A stretch of 64,000 nt of DNA, taken from positions 98,994 to 162,993 of the forward strand of contig DATLNB010000034.1 of NCBI GenBank assembly GCA_035536995.1. Reading direction: 5' to 3'. The notes under the pieces are model-generated. The model was not told the origin of the DNA, did not search any database, and saw only the letters and a list, made by a program, of their open reading frames with translations. This document shows positions 34,718 through 43,843 of this stretch, in pieces (positions within the stretch are counted from its first letter, which is position 1; each line of letters starts with the position of its first letter). The position numbers and the translations under genes were made by a program. The DNA is from AV80 sp035536995 (GTDB lineage Bacteria > Verrucomicrobiota > Verrucomicrobiia > Chthoniobacterales > UBA10450).

Positions 34718-37700
34718 ATGAATTCGATTTCCCCTGATCCTTCCGAGGCAGGGACCGCCGGACCCGTAAAGCGTGATTATTGGTGCTTCATAAGTTACCG
34801 CCACGCCGACAACAAAGAGCCGGGACGGCAGTGGGCGACATGGCTGCACCAGGCTCTCGAGACTTATGAGGTGCCCACGGATCTCATCGGAACAAAGAAC
34901 GAACGAGGTGACACGATTCCTGACCGCATCTTCCCGGTATTCCGCGATGAAGAGGAACTGCCGGCGGACGCCCAGCTCTCGAACCCGATCGAGACGGCGC
35001 TGCGTCGCAGCCGGTTTCTGGTTGTTCTCTGTTCGCCGCGGGCCGCACAAAGCCGCTTTGTTGCCGAGGAAATTCTGACGTTCAAGAACCTGGGCAAGAA
35101 GGACCGAATCCTCGCCGCGATCATCGACGGTGAGCCAAACGCAAGCGACGATCCGTCGAAGGGCGGCGTAGAGAAAGAGTGCTTTCCCCAGCCACTCCGG
35201 TTTGAAGTTGACGAAGCCGGTAGGATCACACCCACGCGCACAGAACCGATCGCGGCAGACTTCCGGCTCGCTAACGGGACACCGGGGTGGACGACACCCG
35301 CGCCGTACCGCGAATCGCTGAAGAAGAGTGGGCTGCCGGAGAACGCAGTGGGTTCGAGCCTCGCCGAGTTCAGCAAGCAACAGAACCTTATGTTGCTGAA
35401 GATCGTGGCCGGCGTGTTGGGCATACCCCTGGGCGTCCTCACGAAACGCGACAAGGCATATCAGCTGGAGAAGCAAAGGCAGCGAGCACGGGTGCTTCGC
35501 CGGTGGTTGGTAGCTCTGGCGGTTCTTGCTCTGCTCACGATCGGGTCAGCTATCTGGGCGTGGCAGAAGCAAAGAGAAGCAGTTGCTGCCGCGCAGCTAG
35601 CGGAGGAGCGTCAGTATTTGTCCGGGATCCAGGCCGCGGCGGCTCAACTGGCGGACGGGAATTTTACCGCCGCGCGGCAGAGCCTCATCACGCTGCCGAA
35701 GGCGCAACGCCACCGCGAGTGGGCCCTTCTAATGGAGTGGGCGGGGGCCCCGATTCTCCGCGTGGCCGATCTCGAGCGTTGGATGAAAGAGCACGAGAAA
35801 GACCAACCGAAACTGGTCAGCCAAATTCAAGCTGCCGCAAATGTCCTGAAGGCGCGCGAGCTTCTTCCGGCCGATGATCCGGCCAGGCGTCCCACTGACA
35901 TGAAATCACCCGACGGGGCGCACCGGGTCATAGTCGACCATTACGCAGGCCGGCACGGCACGGGTCTCTGGGTCGTAGGTGGTGGCTTCGTGGAGGGGAC
36001 GCCCGTGCTGCGTGAAGATGACGACCCGTCAAACAATCCGTCCGTGCTTGTTCGTCTCAGTACCGAAAACTACGGCGGTATCCATGACGCAGTCCTCACG
36101 CCAGACGGTTCTATCCTCGTGGTGGAGCTAGTCGATGATTCGATCCTCAGAGAGTATTCGGAGCCCCCTCTTCATGACCTCGGCGATAAAGAGGGCACAA
36201 CCTACATAATCCCGCTCCCGAACCGCTTCCTTCCAGCTAAAGGAACGCCCGCGGACAGCTTGGAAAAGAGTGGAGACGACGATAAGACTCCGGACAAGGA
36301 CAAACCGAAAAGCGATACCTCGGACAGCGATACCTCGGAAAACGAGACTACCGATACCGAGACTAACGACAGTGACACCAGCGAAAGCGACAAAGAATCA
36401 ACCGACAACGCCAAGGCTGAAGCTGCCAAGCAGAAAACCACAATCAGAGTTGCGGCAAGACACGGACGGGATGTAACCGCACACGTCCGCGTGGAAACCG
36501 CGGATGGGGAAAGTGAACTGAGTGCCTACCGACAACAGCGGCCCTGGCCGAGCACACCCGGCCGCCCCGTAATATCCGACGCAACCGGCGACGGCGCAGA
36601 AGCCGACGCGGCCGGAGAGGCAGGAGGGTCGCAGGTAGATGTAGACTTGTTGCCCGATCGAGTTCGCCTCCACGCATCGCGACTGTTGAAGTGGGAGGAA
36701 GGAAAACCTAAGCGTGCCCTGGCAGCGGTGCGTTCCGGCCGGGATGGAACCGAGGGGCTGTTCTTCGTCGCTGGCGGTCCAGCTTTTTTGGAACGGTGGA
36801 ACTTGGATACGAATGAGCTTCTCGGCCAGCTGGGACCCGCAATCAAACCGGGCGAGTACGACTTCAGTGATATGGTGGACTGGGGCGGTGCCTACAATGC
36901 TGACGGCACCAGGCTGTTCGTGCTCCCGGAAGCCGCGGACGAAAACAACTCACCCCCCCAAATTTATGACGTAACCTCCGGTAAACTGATCCAGACTCTG
37001 CCGGACATCTCGTTCGCCGGCGGAAAAGCGCGCGGAGCGAGCCCGCTCTTCGGCTTCAGCTTCAGTGGGAAGCACATCTACGCAAGTATCCTGGAACGGG
37101 TAACCCCAGGGAACGATATTTGGATCGCAGAAAAGCGGGAGAACGGTTACGTCCCCCTGGAACAGAACGACCCTCCTCCGGTTGAGCCTAGCCCCAAAGA
37201 GGAAAAATCCGAAGAGGAGAAACCCGACAAACGGGATCCTGACAGACCTATGCGGTTTGTGGCGTGGAGTCCTGATGACGCCTGGCGCTACTACGTCAGC
37301 GATGAAGGTGAAACCTTGAGGGTGATCTCCAGCGACGGCGCCTCTCGGCATTCCATTCCCAATGCCGTCCGCAAGGGGGCGTACCCGGTATTTGATCAAC
37401 TGTCCGCGTCGGCGGAAAAATCGGAACATGGCCGCTACGGGTTCGGCGGACTGATTTTTGCGCGCTCGATCCCGCAGCCGATCCTCCGCCTGCCGGTTGA
37501 ATGGATCGATCCCGAGATGCGCAGCCTTGTGGTTAGAAACGGCGTGGGAAATTTCGATCTAATCACTGGCTCACTGGTCCCCGGGGCTGAGCAACCTATC
37601 GAAACTGCCGCAATGTTGCTCCTCAAGTGGTGGATCGCCACGGCGGAAATACCGCCGAAATCACCGGCCGCCGCGTCCCAGGCAAAACCGCAAGCGTCCC

Positions 37701-38134
37701 CAACGACGGCGGCAGCCGCTGCCACTCCGTCGCCGATTTCTCCTGCGCCCTCTGCTGCTCCAACGCAAAACGCATCGGTGACGCCCGCTTCTTCTCCGAG
37801 CCCGAGCCTGACTGCCTCAATCCAGGTTTCTCCCTCGCCGAAGGCTTCGCCAGCGGCGACCCCGGTTTCGCAGGCTACGCTGGCTCCCAAAGCTGTAGCG
37901 TCTCCAAGCGCGAGTGCCGCTGCCTCCTCGACCGTATCGGAAACGGAAGCAGACGCGGCGCTCAACACCGCTTATACGGCGCTGCGAAAATCTTTGGGAA
38001 AAGCTGCCAAACAGAAACTTATGCGCGAACAGGTTGCGTGGCTCAAAGAAAGGGACGCGATCGCCGAGCCGGCCGCCCGGCTCAAGCTAATCCAGCAACG
38101 GACGGCTGAGCTGAAGCGCAGAATTGGGAGATGA
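34718..38134 (+). CDS. TIR-domain transmembrane protein with LprI-like C-terminus
   Basis: An 1138-aa protein. The TIR domain (about 18-150) begins YWCFISYRHAD and has LVVLCSPRAAQSRFVAEEI with Glu117/118 where TIR NADases keep their catalytic Glu. A transmembrane helix (about 258-282) leads to a segment seen in WD40-bearing sensor proteins (LADGNFTAARQSLITLPKAQRHREW). A degenerate propeller-like region (about 340-970) follows, broken by an Asp/Ser/Thr/Glu-rich stretch (about 511-567). Then come a Pro/Ala/Ser-rich linker (about 981-1077) and a C-terminal helical module like LprI/DUF1311 (LNTAYTALRKSL, REQVAWLKERDA). The TIR would be cytoplasmic and the large rest outside. This fits an envelope sensor with NAD-cleaving or adaptor output. 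Confidence 0.82.
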   Translation: MNSISPDPSEAGTAGPVKRDYWCFISYRHADNKEPGRQWATWLHQALETYEVPTDLIGTKNERGDTIPDRIFPVFRDEEELPADAQLSNPIETALRRSRFLVVLCSPRAAQSRFVAEEILTFKNLGKKDRILAAIIDGEPNASDDPSKGGVEKECFPQPLRFEVDEAGRITPTRTEPIAADFRLANGTPGWTTPAPYRESLKKSGLPENAVGSSLAEFSKQQNLMLLKIVAGVLGIPLGVLTKRDKAYQLEKQRQRARVLRRWLVALAVLALLTIGSAIWAWQKQREAVAAAQLAEERQYLSGIQAAAAQLADGNFTAARQSLITLPKAQRHREWALLMEWAGAPILRVADLERWMKEHEKDQPKLVSQIQAAANVLKARELLPADDPARRPTDMKSPDGAHRVIVDHYAGRHGTGLWVVGGGFVEGTPVLREDDDPSNNPSVLVRLSTENYGGIHDAVLTPDGSILVVELVDDSILREYSEPPLHDLGDKEGTTYIIPLPNRFLPAKGTPADSLEKSGDDDKTPDKDKPKSDTSDSDTSENETTDTETNDSDTSESDKESTDNAKAEAAKQKTTIRVAARHGRDVTAHVRVETADGESELSAYRQQRPWPSTPGRPVISDATGDGAEADAAGEAGGSQVDVDLLPDRVRLHASRLLKWEEGKPKRALAAVRSGRDGTEGLFFVAGGPAFLERWNLDTNELLGQLGPAIKPGEYDFSDMVDWGGAYNADGTRLFVLPEAADENNSPPQIYDVTSGKLIQTLPDISFAGGKARGASPLFGFSFSGKHIYASILERVTPGNDIWIAEKRENGYVPLEQNDPPPVEPSPKEEKSEEEKPDKRDPDRPMRFVAWSPDDAWRYYVSDEGETLRVISSDGASRHSIPNAVRKGAYPVFDQLSASAEKSEHGRYGFGGLIFARSIPQPILRLPVEWIDPEMRSLVVRNGVGNFDLITGSLVPGAEQPIETAAMLLLKWWIATAEIPPKSPAAASQAKPQASPTTAAAAATPSPISPAPSAAPTQNASVTPASSPSPSLTASIQVSPSPKASPAATPVSQATLAPKAVASPSASAAASSTVSETEADAALNTAYTALRKSLGKAAKQKLMREQVAWLKERDAIAEPAARLKLIQQRTAELKRRIGR

Positions 38135-38450
38135 GATCTCTGCGGAGGGTCTCTCCACCGATGACTGGAAGGTCTGCGGGGTCGTAGTAAGCCTTTAACG
38201 ACGAGGCCGACCGACTGGAGGCAGCAGTGATTTGCTCGGATATTAACCACACGCAGCATGCTCTTTTGTTCTTGCCAAGCAGGAGCACTTTTTAGAAATT
38301 TAGTCGTCCCGCCGTGAGGCCGGCCTGATCCTCCGAAACCCTCCTCTCCCCCGTTTGGAAAACAATCTCTCCCTTCCCCCCCCGATGGACCGCCGCGCAA
38401 AGAACAGCCCGGATGCCGCCAAACGGGCCTAACCAGACTGGACAGAACCT
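38135..38450. other. Intergenic region after the TIR gene
   Basis: 316 bases with no supported gene. A weak hairpin (TGCTC at 38259 with GAGCA at 38283) runs into TTTTT and may end the TIR transcript. C-rich tracts near 38345-38385 precede the next gene. Some short minus-strand frames here have no recognisable product. Confidence 0.5.
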
Positions 38451-38798
38451 ATGATTACTGCCGGCAAACGTTTCTTATATCTCGGCCTATTTTTCGCAGT
38501 GCTTTTTGGAATTTTGCGCGCGCGCGGGAGCACGGCCTGGCTGGTGCCGTGGCTCCTAACCGGAGGCACTGGGATGATCTGCGGGTTGATCTATGTTAAG
38601 CCCCAGTATCTGACGACTGTGTTCCTCAGCGTTATCGGGCTGGTCGTAGCTCTAAGCGCTATTCTTCTCCAAGACTACAATCCGAAGTGGCTGTCCGACA
38701 TTGTATTTTGGTTCCGCGTGCTCTTCGCCCATATCCTTCTTACGTTCGCTCTGAGTCACCTGCTCAAGCCGGGACGCGATCCTGTCGACGCGGATTAA
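38451..38798 (+). CDS. Small polytopic membrane protein
   Basis: A 115-aa protein of four predicted membrane helices (about 7-24, 28-46, 54-72 and 82-103), short loops, and a charged end (LLKPGRDPVDAD). No conserved catalytic residues and no recognised family. It lies 11 bases before the HupE-like gene on the same strand, so both are probably translated together. Confidence 0.7.
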   Translation: MITAGKRFLYLGLFFAVLFGILRARGSTAWLVPWLLTGGTGMICGLIYVKPQYLTTVFLSVIGLVVALSAILLQDYNPKWLSDIVFWFRVLFAHILLTFALSHLLKPGRDPVDAD

Positions 38799-38809
38799 GG
38801 TTTTTACGA

Positions 38810-39952
38810 ATGCGCCGGGCCGCGGTTCGTCTGTGCTCCTTGCTCGTCCTCGGCATGTGCGCGGCGGATGCACACCCCGTTGCGCAGGGAGCGATGGAGA
38901 TCAAGGCAGAGGTCGATCGAATCGAGATCGTTGCCCATGTCTCGAGCGAGCAGGTGTTCGTAGCGGAGGCCCTGGCCAACAATCCGAGCGCGGCCACTTC
39001 AGAAGAAGTCTGGCAGCGTCATGGCGATTACCTGTTGGAGCATCTCTTCGTAGAAGCGGATGGCGCGCGACTCACTGGGAAGGTCGAAAGTTTCACCGGC
39101 ACAACGGCAACCGAACAAATAGTCTATCGTTTGCGATTCGAGGTTCCTCCAAGCCCGACGCCACGGCGCTCGGTGATCCTGAGTCAGAATGTTCTCAATG
39201 AATTCAACTTCGCCCCGGGCAACCCATGGGAAGCGACTTATGTTATAAGGCTAATAAGCGGAAAGTCGCCGTCGGAAGGTTTACTCCTTACTTCGCGAGC
39301 CCCGCTCGCCTTCCAGCTTAACGCGCGGACTTTTGAGCTAATCACTTCGTCCACATCACGAAACAGCACGGTGAGCGTGTTCCTGGAGCACGGGATTGGA
39401 CACATTTTGGGTGGCTACGATCATCTCCTGTTTATTGCCGCTCTGGTTCTCGCCGTAGTCTCCTTCTGGGACCTCGTTAAGGTAGTCACGGCATTTACTC
39501 TGGCACACACTCTTACTCTGACGCTCGCGGTCCTGGACGTGGTGAGACTCTCGGACCGGATCGTGGAACCGATGATCGCTGCCAGTATTGTCTTTGTTGC
39601 CTGCCAAAACGTGCTAGCTCCGAGTCATGCTCGCGGAAGTGTCCGGCTGGCCATCGCCTTTGGCTTCGGGTTATTTCACGGCCTCGGTTTCGCGGGCGGT
39701 TTGCTCTCCGCGATGGAAGGTTTCCAGACCGCGACGATCGCTGCGGCGATCTTTGCCTTCAGTGTGGGCGTCGAGATCGGGCATCAAATCGTAGCGTTGC
39801 CCCTCTTCGCCGCCATGCGTTTCGCGCGCGCGAAAGCCGCGCCCGATGACCGGTCCGGGTCCCTTCATATTTGGATGTCGCGCCTGGGCTCCGGCGCGAT
39901 CGGCGTTGTTGGGGCCGTCTATCTCGTTGCAGCACTCGCCTGGCTGAGATGA
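38810..39952 (+). CDS. HupE/UreJ-type membrane protein
   Basis: 380 aa from the ATG at 38810, with a signal peptide (MRRAAVRLCSLLVLGMCAADA). An extracytoplasmic beta-rich part (about 22-185) precedes a HupE/UreJ-2 membrane domain with about six helices and its histidine signatures: HILGGYDHLLF, TLAHTLTLTLA and FGLFHGLGFAGGL. HupE proteins move nickel in some hydrogenase or urease loci, but no such enzyme is in the window. This two-part form is common in unlinked contexts and its substrate is unknown. It follows a small membrane protein and precedes a di-haem cytochrome lipoprotein by 34 bases. Confidence 0.85.
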   Translation: MRRAAVRLCSLLVLGMCAADAHPVAQGAMEIKAEVDRIEIVAHVSSEQVFVAEALANNPSAATSEEVWQRHGDYLLEHLFVEADGARLTGKVESFTGTTATEQIVYRLRFEVPPSPTPRRSVILSQNVLNEFNFAPGNPWEATYVIRLISGKSPSEGLLLTSRAPLAFQLNARTFELITSSTSRNSTVSVFLEHGIGHILGGYDHLLFIAALVLAVVSFWDLVKVVTAFTLAHTLTLTLAVLDVVRLSDRIVEPMIAASIVFVACQNVLAPSHARGSVRLAIAFGFGLFHGLGFAGGLLSAMEGFQTATIAAAIFAFSVGVEIGHQIVALPLFAAMRFARAKAAPDDRSGSLHIWMSRLGSGAIGVVGAVYLVAALAWLR

Positions 39953-39986
39953 AACCCCGCTTCGACCGTCGCGAAGCCCGTTCAGA

Positions 39987-42098
39987 ATGACCGTCCCGGA
40001 TAGACCATCACGGCTACAGCTGTTGCTGCTCGCGGCAATCATGGCGGGAGCGTGCGACCACAACCCCAAAGTTAAAAGCTCTGAGGCTCAAGTCGATGTG
40101 GGTGCCGGACCCGACTTCTTTAGCGGGATGGATCGCGGCCTGGAATTGTCGCCGGACGAAATCAAAGGACGTAATGCGTGGCACCTTTGGAGCGCTGGAA
40201 ACGACGCCTTTTGGGATCAGCTGGCATGCGAAACCCGCGGAAAGGTCGATCTGCTCAAGACCCTGGATTCCCGCCAGCGCACCACGCGTTTCCGCGAGAT
40301 GGGATTAATCAACGAGCCTGGATTCCGTCAGGCATCGCAACCCGACAAGTTTGGGTTTTGGCTGGACCAGCCAGAGACGAACGAAAGGCCTGTCCCCGAT
40401 GAAAATATCTACGGTCGTTCCAGCGGCGTCCTTGGTTTCCGCATTTTTCGTAATCCGGCCTTTCCCGGCAAAGACTCGCCGGCGTGGGACGCAGACCGCT
40501 TTTACAAGGACCCGGGTTATGCCGCCGATCCAGCCCTCGTTAGGCCATACCGCGTCGGTGTTTCATGCAGTGCGTGCCACGTCGCTCCCCATCCATTGTA
40601 TCCGCCGGCCGACCCGGAAAATCCTGCATGGCAAAATCTGGCTTCGGTTATCGGCAACCAATATCTGCACGAGGGCCGGGTTTTCGCCGCGGGCGCCCAG
40701 CCGGGCACCTTCTTTTGGGAAATGTTAAATGCTCAACCGCGTGGAACGTCGGACACATCCCGCCTCGCCACCGACAACATTAATAACCCAAACGCGATCA
40801 ATCCTATCTTTCTTCTTCGCGAGCGGTTGCGGATTGCGCGGCCCGAAACCTTATCCGGTGAGAGCCTGCTCTTGCCGGGGACGCGGCCGGTCATGGACGT
40901 GCCGCGGCTGATCAAAGACGGAGCCGACTCAGTGGGGTTCCCGGGCGCGGGATTGCGCGTCTACGTAAACACCGGCCTTTTTCATCGCCATTGGCTCGAG
41001 ACGCATCAGCTGCTTTACGGTTTTCGAAAACAACAACCGTTTAGTATTCGCCGGGCAATCGATGAATCCCCCGAATGGCGCGCGACCGAAGCGATGCTCC
41101 CGAGCCTGCAACGTTTCTTCGAGCGGCTGGAACCGATGCCTCTGGCAAAGGCGCCCGGAGGCGCGGCCTTCATCGCCGACCAGCCGGTGCTCGAACAAGG
41201 CCGCACCGTTTTTGCCCGGAACTGCGCCGGGTGCCACTCGAGCAGGCAGCCGCCGCCTAACATCGAGCCCGAAGGGTGGTTCGTAGCGCGGAGCAGCGAT
41301 CCGGAATTTTGGAAAGGCAACTTTCTTTCCGATGAAAAGCGTCATCCCGTGTCCAAGGTGCAAACCAACGCCGCTCGGGCCCTGGCGACTAACGCGACGG
41401 CCGGGCACGTCTGGCAATGGTTTTCCTCGGATACCTACAAGGCTCAGGAGGCGAGCGCGCCACTGCACGCTTGGAATCCCTATTCGGACCAAACCGAAGA
41501 ATTTCGCGTTCCACCGGACGGCCGGGGTTACTATCGAACGCCATCGCTTGTTTCCGTCTGGGCGACTGCCCCGCTCCTTCATAACAACTCGCTCGGGCGT
41601 TTTAACGGCGATCCATCGGTTAAGGGACGGGTTGAGGCGTTTGAGGACGCGATGGAGAAAATTCTTTGGCCGGAGAAAAGGCTGGATCGCGATTCGATCT
41701 GGCGCACAACCGCCGAATCGCAGATCGAGCTGCCGGCTGAAAACATTCCCGCTCGGATCAGGGAAATGCTCTCCGCGGAGATCGGGACCGACGGCGTCTT
41801 TCGGCTCGGCCCGATCCCAAAGGGAACGCCGATCAATCTCCTGGCTAACATTGATCCCGAGTCCGAGCCGGCGGCGCTGGCCGAGTTGGGGCGGAAGATT
41901 CGTGAGGTGCTACAGCAGATCCACGATCAGGGGCTCGATCCCGATGCTACCCGGCAACTCATGAAACAGGAGCTGGCGCCCATGTTATTCAGGCTAAGCA
42001 AATGCCCGGACCTTGTCGAAGATCGCGGCCACTTCTTCGGGAAAGACCTTTCGGATACCGAGAAACGCGCCTTGATCGAGTTCGTGAAAACGCTCTAG
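39987..42098 (+). CDS. RoxA-like di-haem cytochrome c, lipoprotein-type
   Basis: A 703-aa secreted haem protein. The signal region ends in LLLLAAIMAGAC, a possible lipobox with Cys23. Two covalent haem sites are present: Cys194-Cys197-His198 (CSACH) and Cys413-Cys416-His417 (CAGCH), about 220 residues apart. This layout resembles rubber oxygenase RoxA and its relatives more than the smaller bacterial cytochrome c peroxidases. Its C-terminal half matches the 1162-aa protein at 51732-55220 (RGPIPKGTPINLL against GPLPRGTPVNLL; SKCPDLVEDRGHFFG against SKCPDFVLDHGHYFG). It converges on the amidohydrolase gene and shares 4 bases with it. The substrate is unknown: peroxide, lipid or polyisoprene. 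Confidence 0.85.
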   Translation: MTVPDRPSRLQLLLLAAIMAGACDHNPKVKSSEAQVDVGAGPDFFSGMDRGLELSPDEIKGRNAWHLWSAGNDAFWDQLACETRGKVDLLKTLDSRQRTTRFREMGLINEPGFRQASQPDKFGFWLDQPETNERPVPDENIYGRSSGVLGFRIFRNPAFPGKDSPAWDADRFYKDPGYAADPALVRPYRVGVSCSACHVAPHPLYPPADPENPAWQNLASVIGNQYLHEGRVFAAGAQPGTFFWEMLNAQPRGTSDTSRLATDNINNPNAINPIFLLRERLRIARPETLSGESLLLPGTRPVMDVPRLIKDGADSVGFPGAGLRVYVNTGLFHRHWLETHQLLYGFRKQQPFSIRRAIDESPEWRATEAMLPSLQRFFERLEPMPLAKAPGGAAFIADQPVLEQGRTVFARNCAGCHSSRQPPPNIEPEGWFVARSSDPEFWKGNFLSDEKRHPVSKVQTNAARALATNATAGHVWQWFSSDTYKAQEASAPLHAWNPYSDQTEEFRVPPDGRGYYRTPSLVSVWATAPLLHNNSLGRFNGDPSVKGRVEAFEDAMEKILWPEKRLDRDSIWRTTAESQIELPAENIPARIREMLSAEIGTDGVFRLGPIPKGTPINLLANIDPESEPAALAELGRKIREVLQQIHDQGLDPDATRQLMKQELAPMLFRLSKCPDLVEDRGHFFGKDLSDTEKRALIEFVKTL

Positions 42099-43843
42099 CG
42101 ATTCGCAACCGTACAGGGGCCATCTTCCGTGGCCTCAGCGAGAGTGAGTGCTTCTCTCAGGCGATCGTCGATCGGAGCTGCCCTATGCCCCGGTTCTTTC
42201 AATCTCTTTTCGACGTTCAGGTAACGAAGCGCGTTTCCAAAGAAGTAGTCGCGATAATGTTTTCGTATACTGCCATGGAGCCACGCTTTCTGGGCAGCCA
42301 GGAGTACGGTTGCGCGTTCCGATGCATCCGGCAAATACCAGTCACTCCCATAGATTAGTTTCTTACTAAACTCATACGGGCCGGCGCCGTTCTCGGTCTC
42401 TTTGAACTTCCTGGCTAGTTGATCGACGAAGTAAGCCTGCTTGTCCGGTGACACTAACTCCGCGTGAGTGGTGATCTCGCAGTAAACGTTCGGATACGTC
42501 CGGCACATCTGGTAGACCGCCTCGCCCCACTTCGTCGCTTTCTTTCCTCCGAACCAGAGGTCCGCTCCGCCGGCGTGCCCGAGGCACAGGCGAAGGGTCG
42601 GATGATCCTTCAGGAACTCCTGCCAGAAGGCCGGGTCGGAGTGGTAGAAGCCGTAACCTTTCTGAGCTTCGAATTCACCGGTCCCGGCGTGGACAAACAC
42701 GGGCCGATCGTTCTTGATGCACCACTCCAGCAGCTTCCTCAATTTCTGATCCAGAGCCTTATTCTTGTCGCCGGGAAGCGGGCCATAACGAGCGTCGTAT
42801 TGCTGGGCCGCAATCCGGGAGCGAATCCCGGAAGGCCGGTTCCTGATTGCGTTACCACTGGGGCGATAACCAGAGGGCGGATAAACTTTAACGCCCCAGG
42901 CGCCGTTCTCCTCGATGGCCTTTTCCACCAGCTCGAGCGAGCCGCTTCTTCCGCTGTCCCTGCCCCAGTGATCCCGATACGGATTGTAGGCGACAAAGTA
43001 GATCAGGTTGGAATCTGGGCGGGACTGAAACTCAGCCATTCGCGGCAGTTGTTTTTCTTCAAAATCGAGGAGCTCGTCCGGGCTCTGCGCGTCCGGCATC
43101 TGATTGTAAACTGGCGCGAGATCCATCATGTGAGAAACCATTAGCGGTTTGCCGAGCATAGGCGGGCCTTCGAGCTGCATTCGGAAAAGGCCCGGCAGGT
43201 GGGCATCGCTCTGGGTTAATAGCCAGAGGAACCGGACAGCGCCCCGAAGGCCATTCGTTGACATATCGACTTCGTGCTCCATTCCCATCATGTGGGTCGC
43301 TGTCATCACGGCGGTCCTTTCCATAAGATTCATTTCCTCCGCGACCTTATCGATTGCGTCGAGCTGAGCCTCGGAACTCATCCCCTTTTGCCACGCTCCT
43401 TTCGTTGCGGCCTTGTCGAGGAGGCCGAGAAAAATGCGGCAGATAAATCCGCCGTCCCGATGGTTATGAGATTGGGAAGCGAGCTCGACCCGGTTCACGC
43501 CTTTCTGACCGGCGGCCGATGCAAGCTCGGTTCGTTCGACTAAAGCGTGGGCAAGAGTCGCCGCACAATCATCCGAGATCAGCCAGGTAAGTGGCGGAAA
43601 GGCGTCGCGCTTGCCTTCGAGAATTCCGCGCAGAGGCAGGTAACGGGCGTTGAAGGTGTGCGTATGAATATCGAGGATCGGACTTTCCCTCGCGCATGCG
43701 TACTCCCTCGGCTCAATCTTCTCGAGGTCCGTGCGGATCGCGATCTGTTCGGGCGTAAGGCGCGGCCCGGTGGACTTGCAGCCGAAGACGGCCGCGAAGC
43801 AAAGGAATACACTGGCAATCCTGGCACATCCCGGGATCATCAA
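42095..43843 (-). CDS. Amidohydrolase-family lipoprotein
   Basis: A 582-aa protein of the amidohydrolase-2 (TIM-barrel) family. The signal peptide ends in CFAAVFGCKS, a lipobox-like site at Cys22. Metal-site motifs are visible in order: DIHTHTF, FVHAGTGEF, LGHAGGADL and YGSDWYL, matching the HxH, His, His and Asp ligands. Catalysis would be hydrolysis or decarboxylation on the outer face of a membrane. The gene is the last of a four-gene minus-strand operon and overlaps its neighbour by ATGA. Its stop shares CTAG with the convergent cytochrome stop. An insertion of about 200 residues lies between the first and second metal motifs. Confidence 0.85.
   Translation of the reverse strand: MMIPGCARIASVFLCFAAVFGCKSTGPRLTPEQIAIRTDLEKIEPREYACARESPILDIHTHTFNARYLPLRGILEGKRDAFPPLTWLISDDCAATLAHALVERTELASAAGQKGVNRVELASQSHNHRDGGFICRIFLGLLDKAATKGAWQKGMSSEAQLDAIDKVAEEMNLMERTAVMTATHMMGMEHEVDMSTNGLRGAVRFLWLLTQSDAHLPGLFRMQLEGPPMLGKPLMVSHMMDLAPVYNQMPDAQSPDELLDFEEKQLPRMAEFQSRPDSNLIYFVAYNPYRDHWGRDSGRSGSLELVEKAIEENGAWGVKVYPPSGYRPSGNAIRNRPSGIRSRIAAQQYDARYGPLPGDKNKALDQKLRKLLEWCIKNDRPVFVHAGTGEFEAQKGYGFYHSDPAFWQEFLKDHPTLRLCLGHAGGADLWFGGKKATKWGEAVYQMCRTYPNVYCEITTHAELVSPDKQAYFVDQLARKFKETENGAGPYEFSKKLIYGSDWYLPDASERATVLLAAQKAWLHGSIRKHYRDYFFGNALRYLNVEKRLKEPGHRAAPIDDRLREALTLAEATEDGPCTVANR

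Noticed and set aside
36243..36419. Aspartate/serine/threonine-rich stretch of the TIR gene considered as a calcium-binding repeat
   Set aside because: It lacks the DxDxDG or GGxGxD spacing of calcium-binding repeats; treated as a low-complexity linker.
38810..39952. Nickel import for a hydrogenase or urease
   Set aside because: No hydrogenase, urease or maturation gene occurs in the window; only the HupE/UreJ fold is supported.
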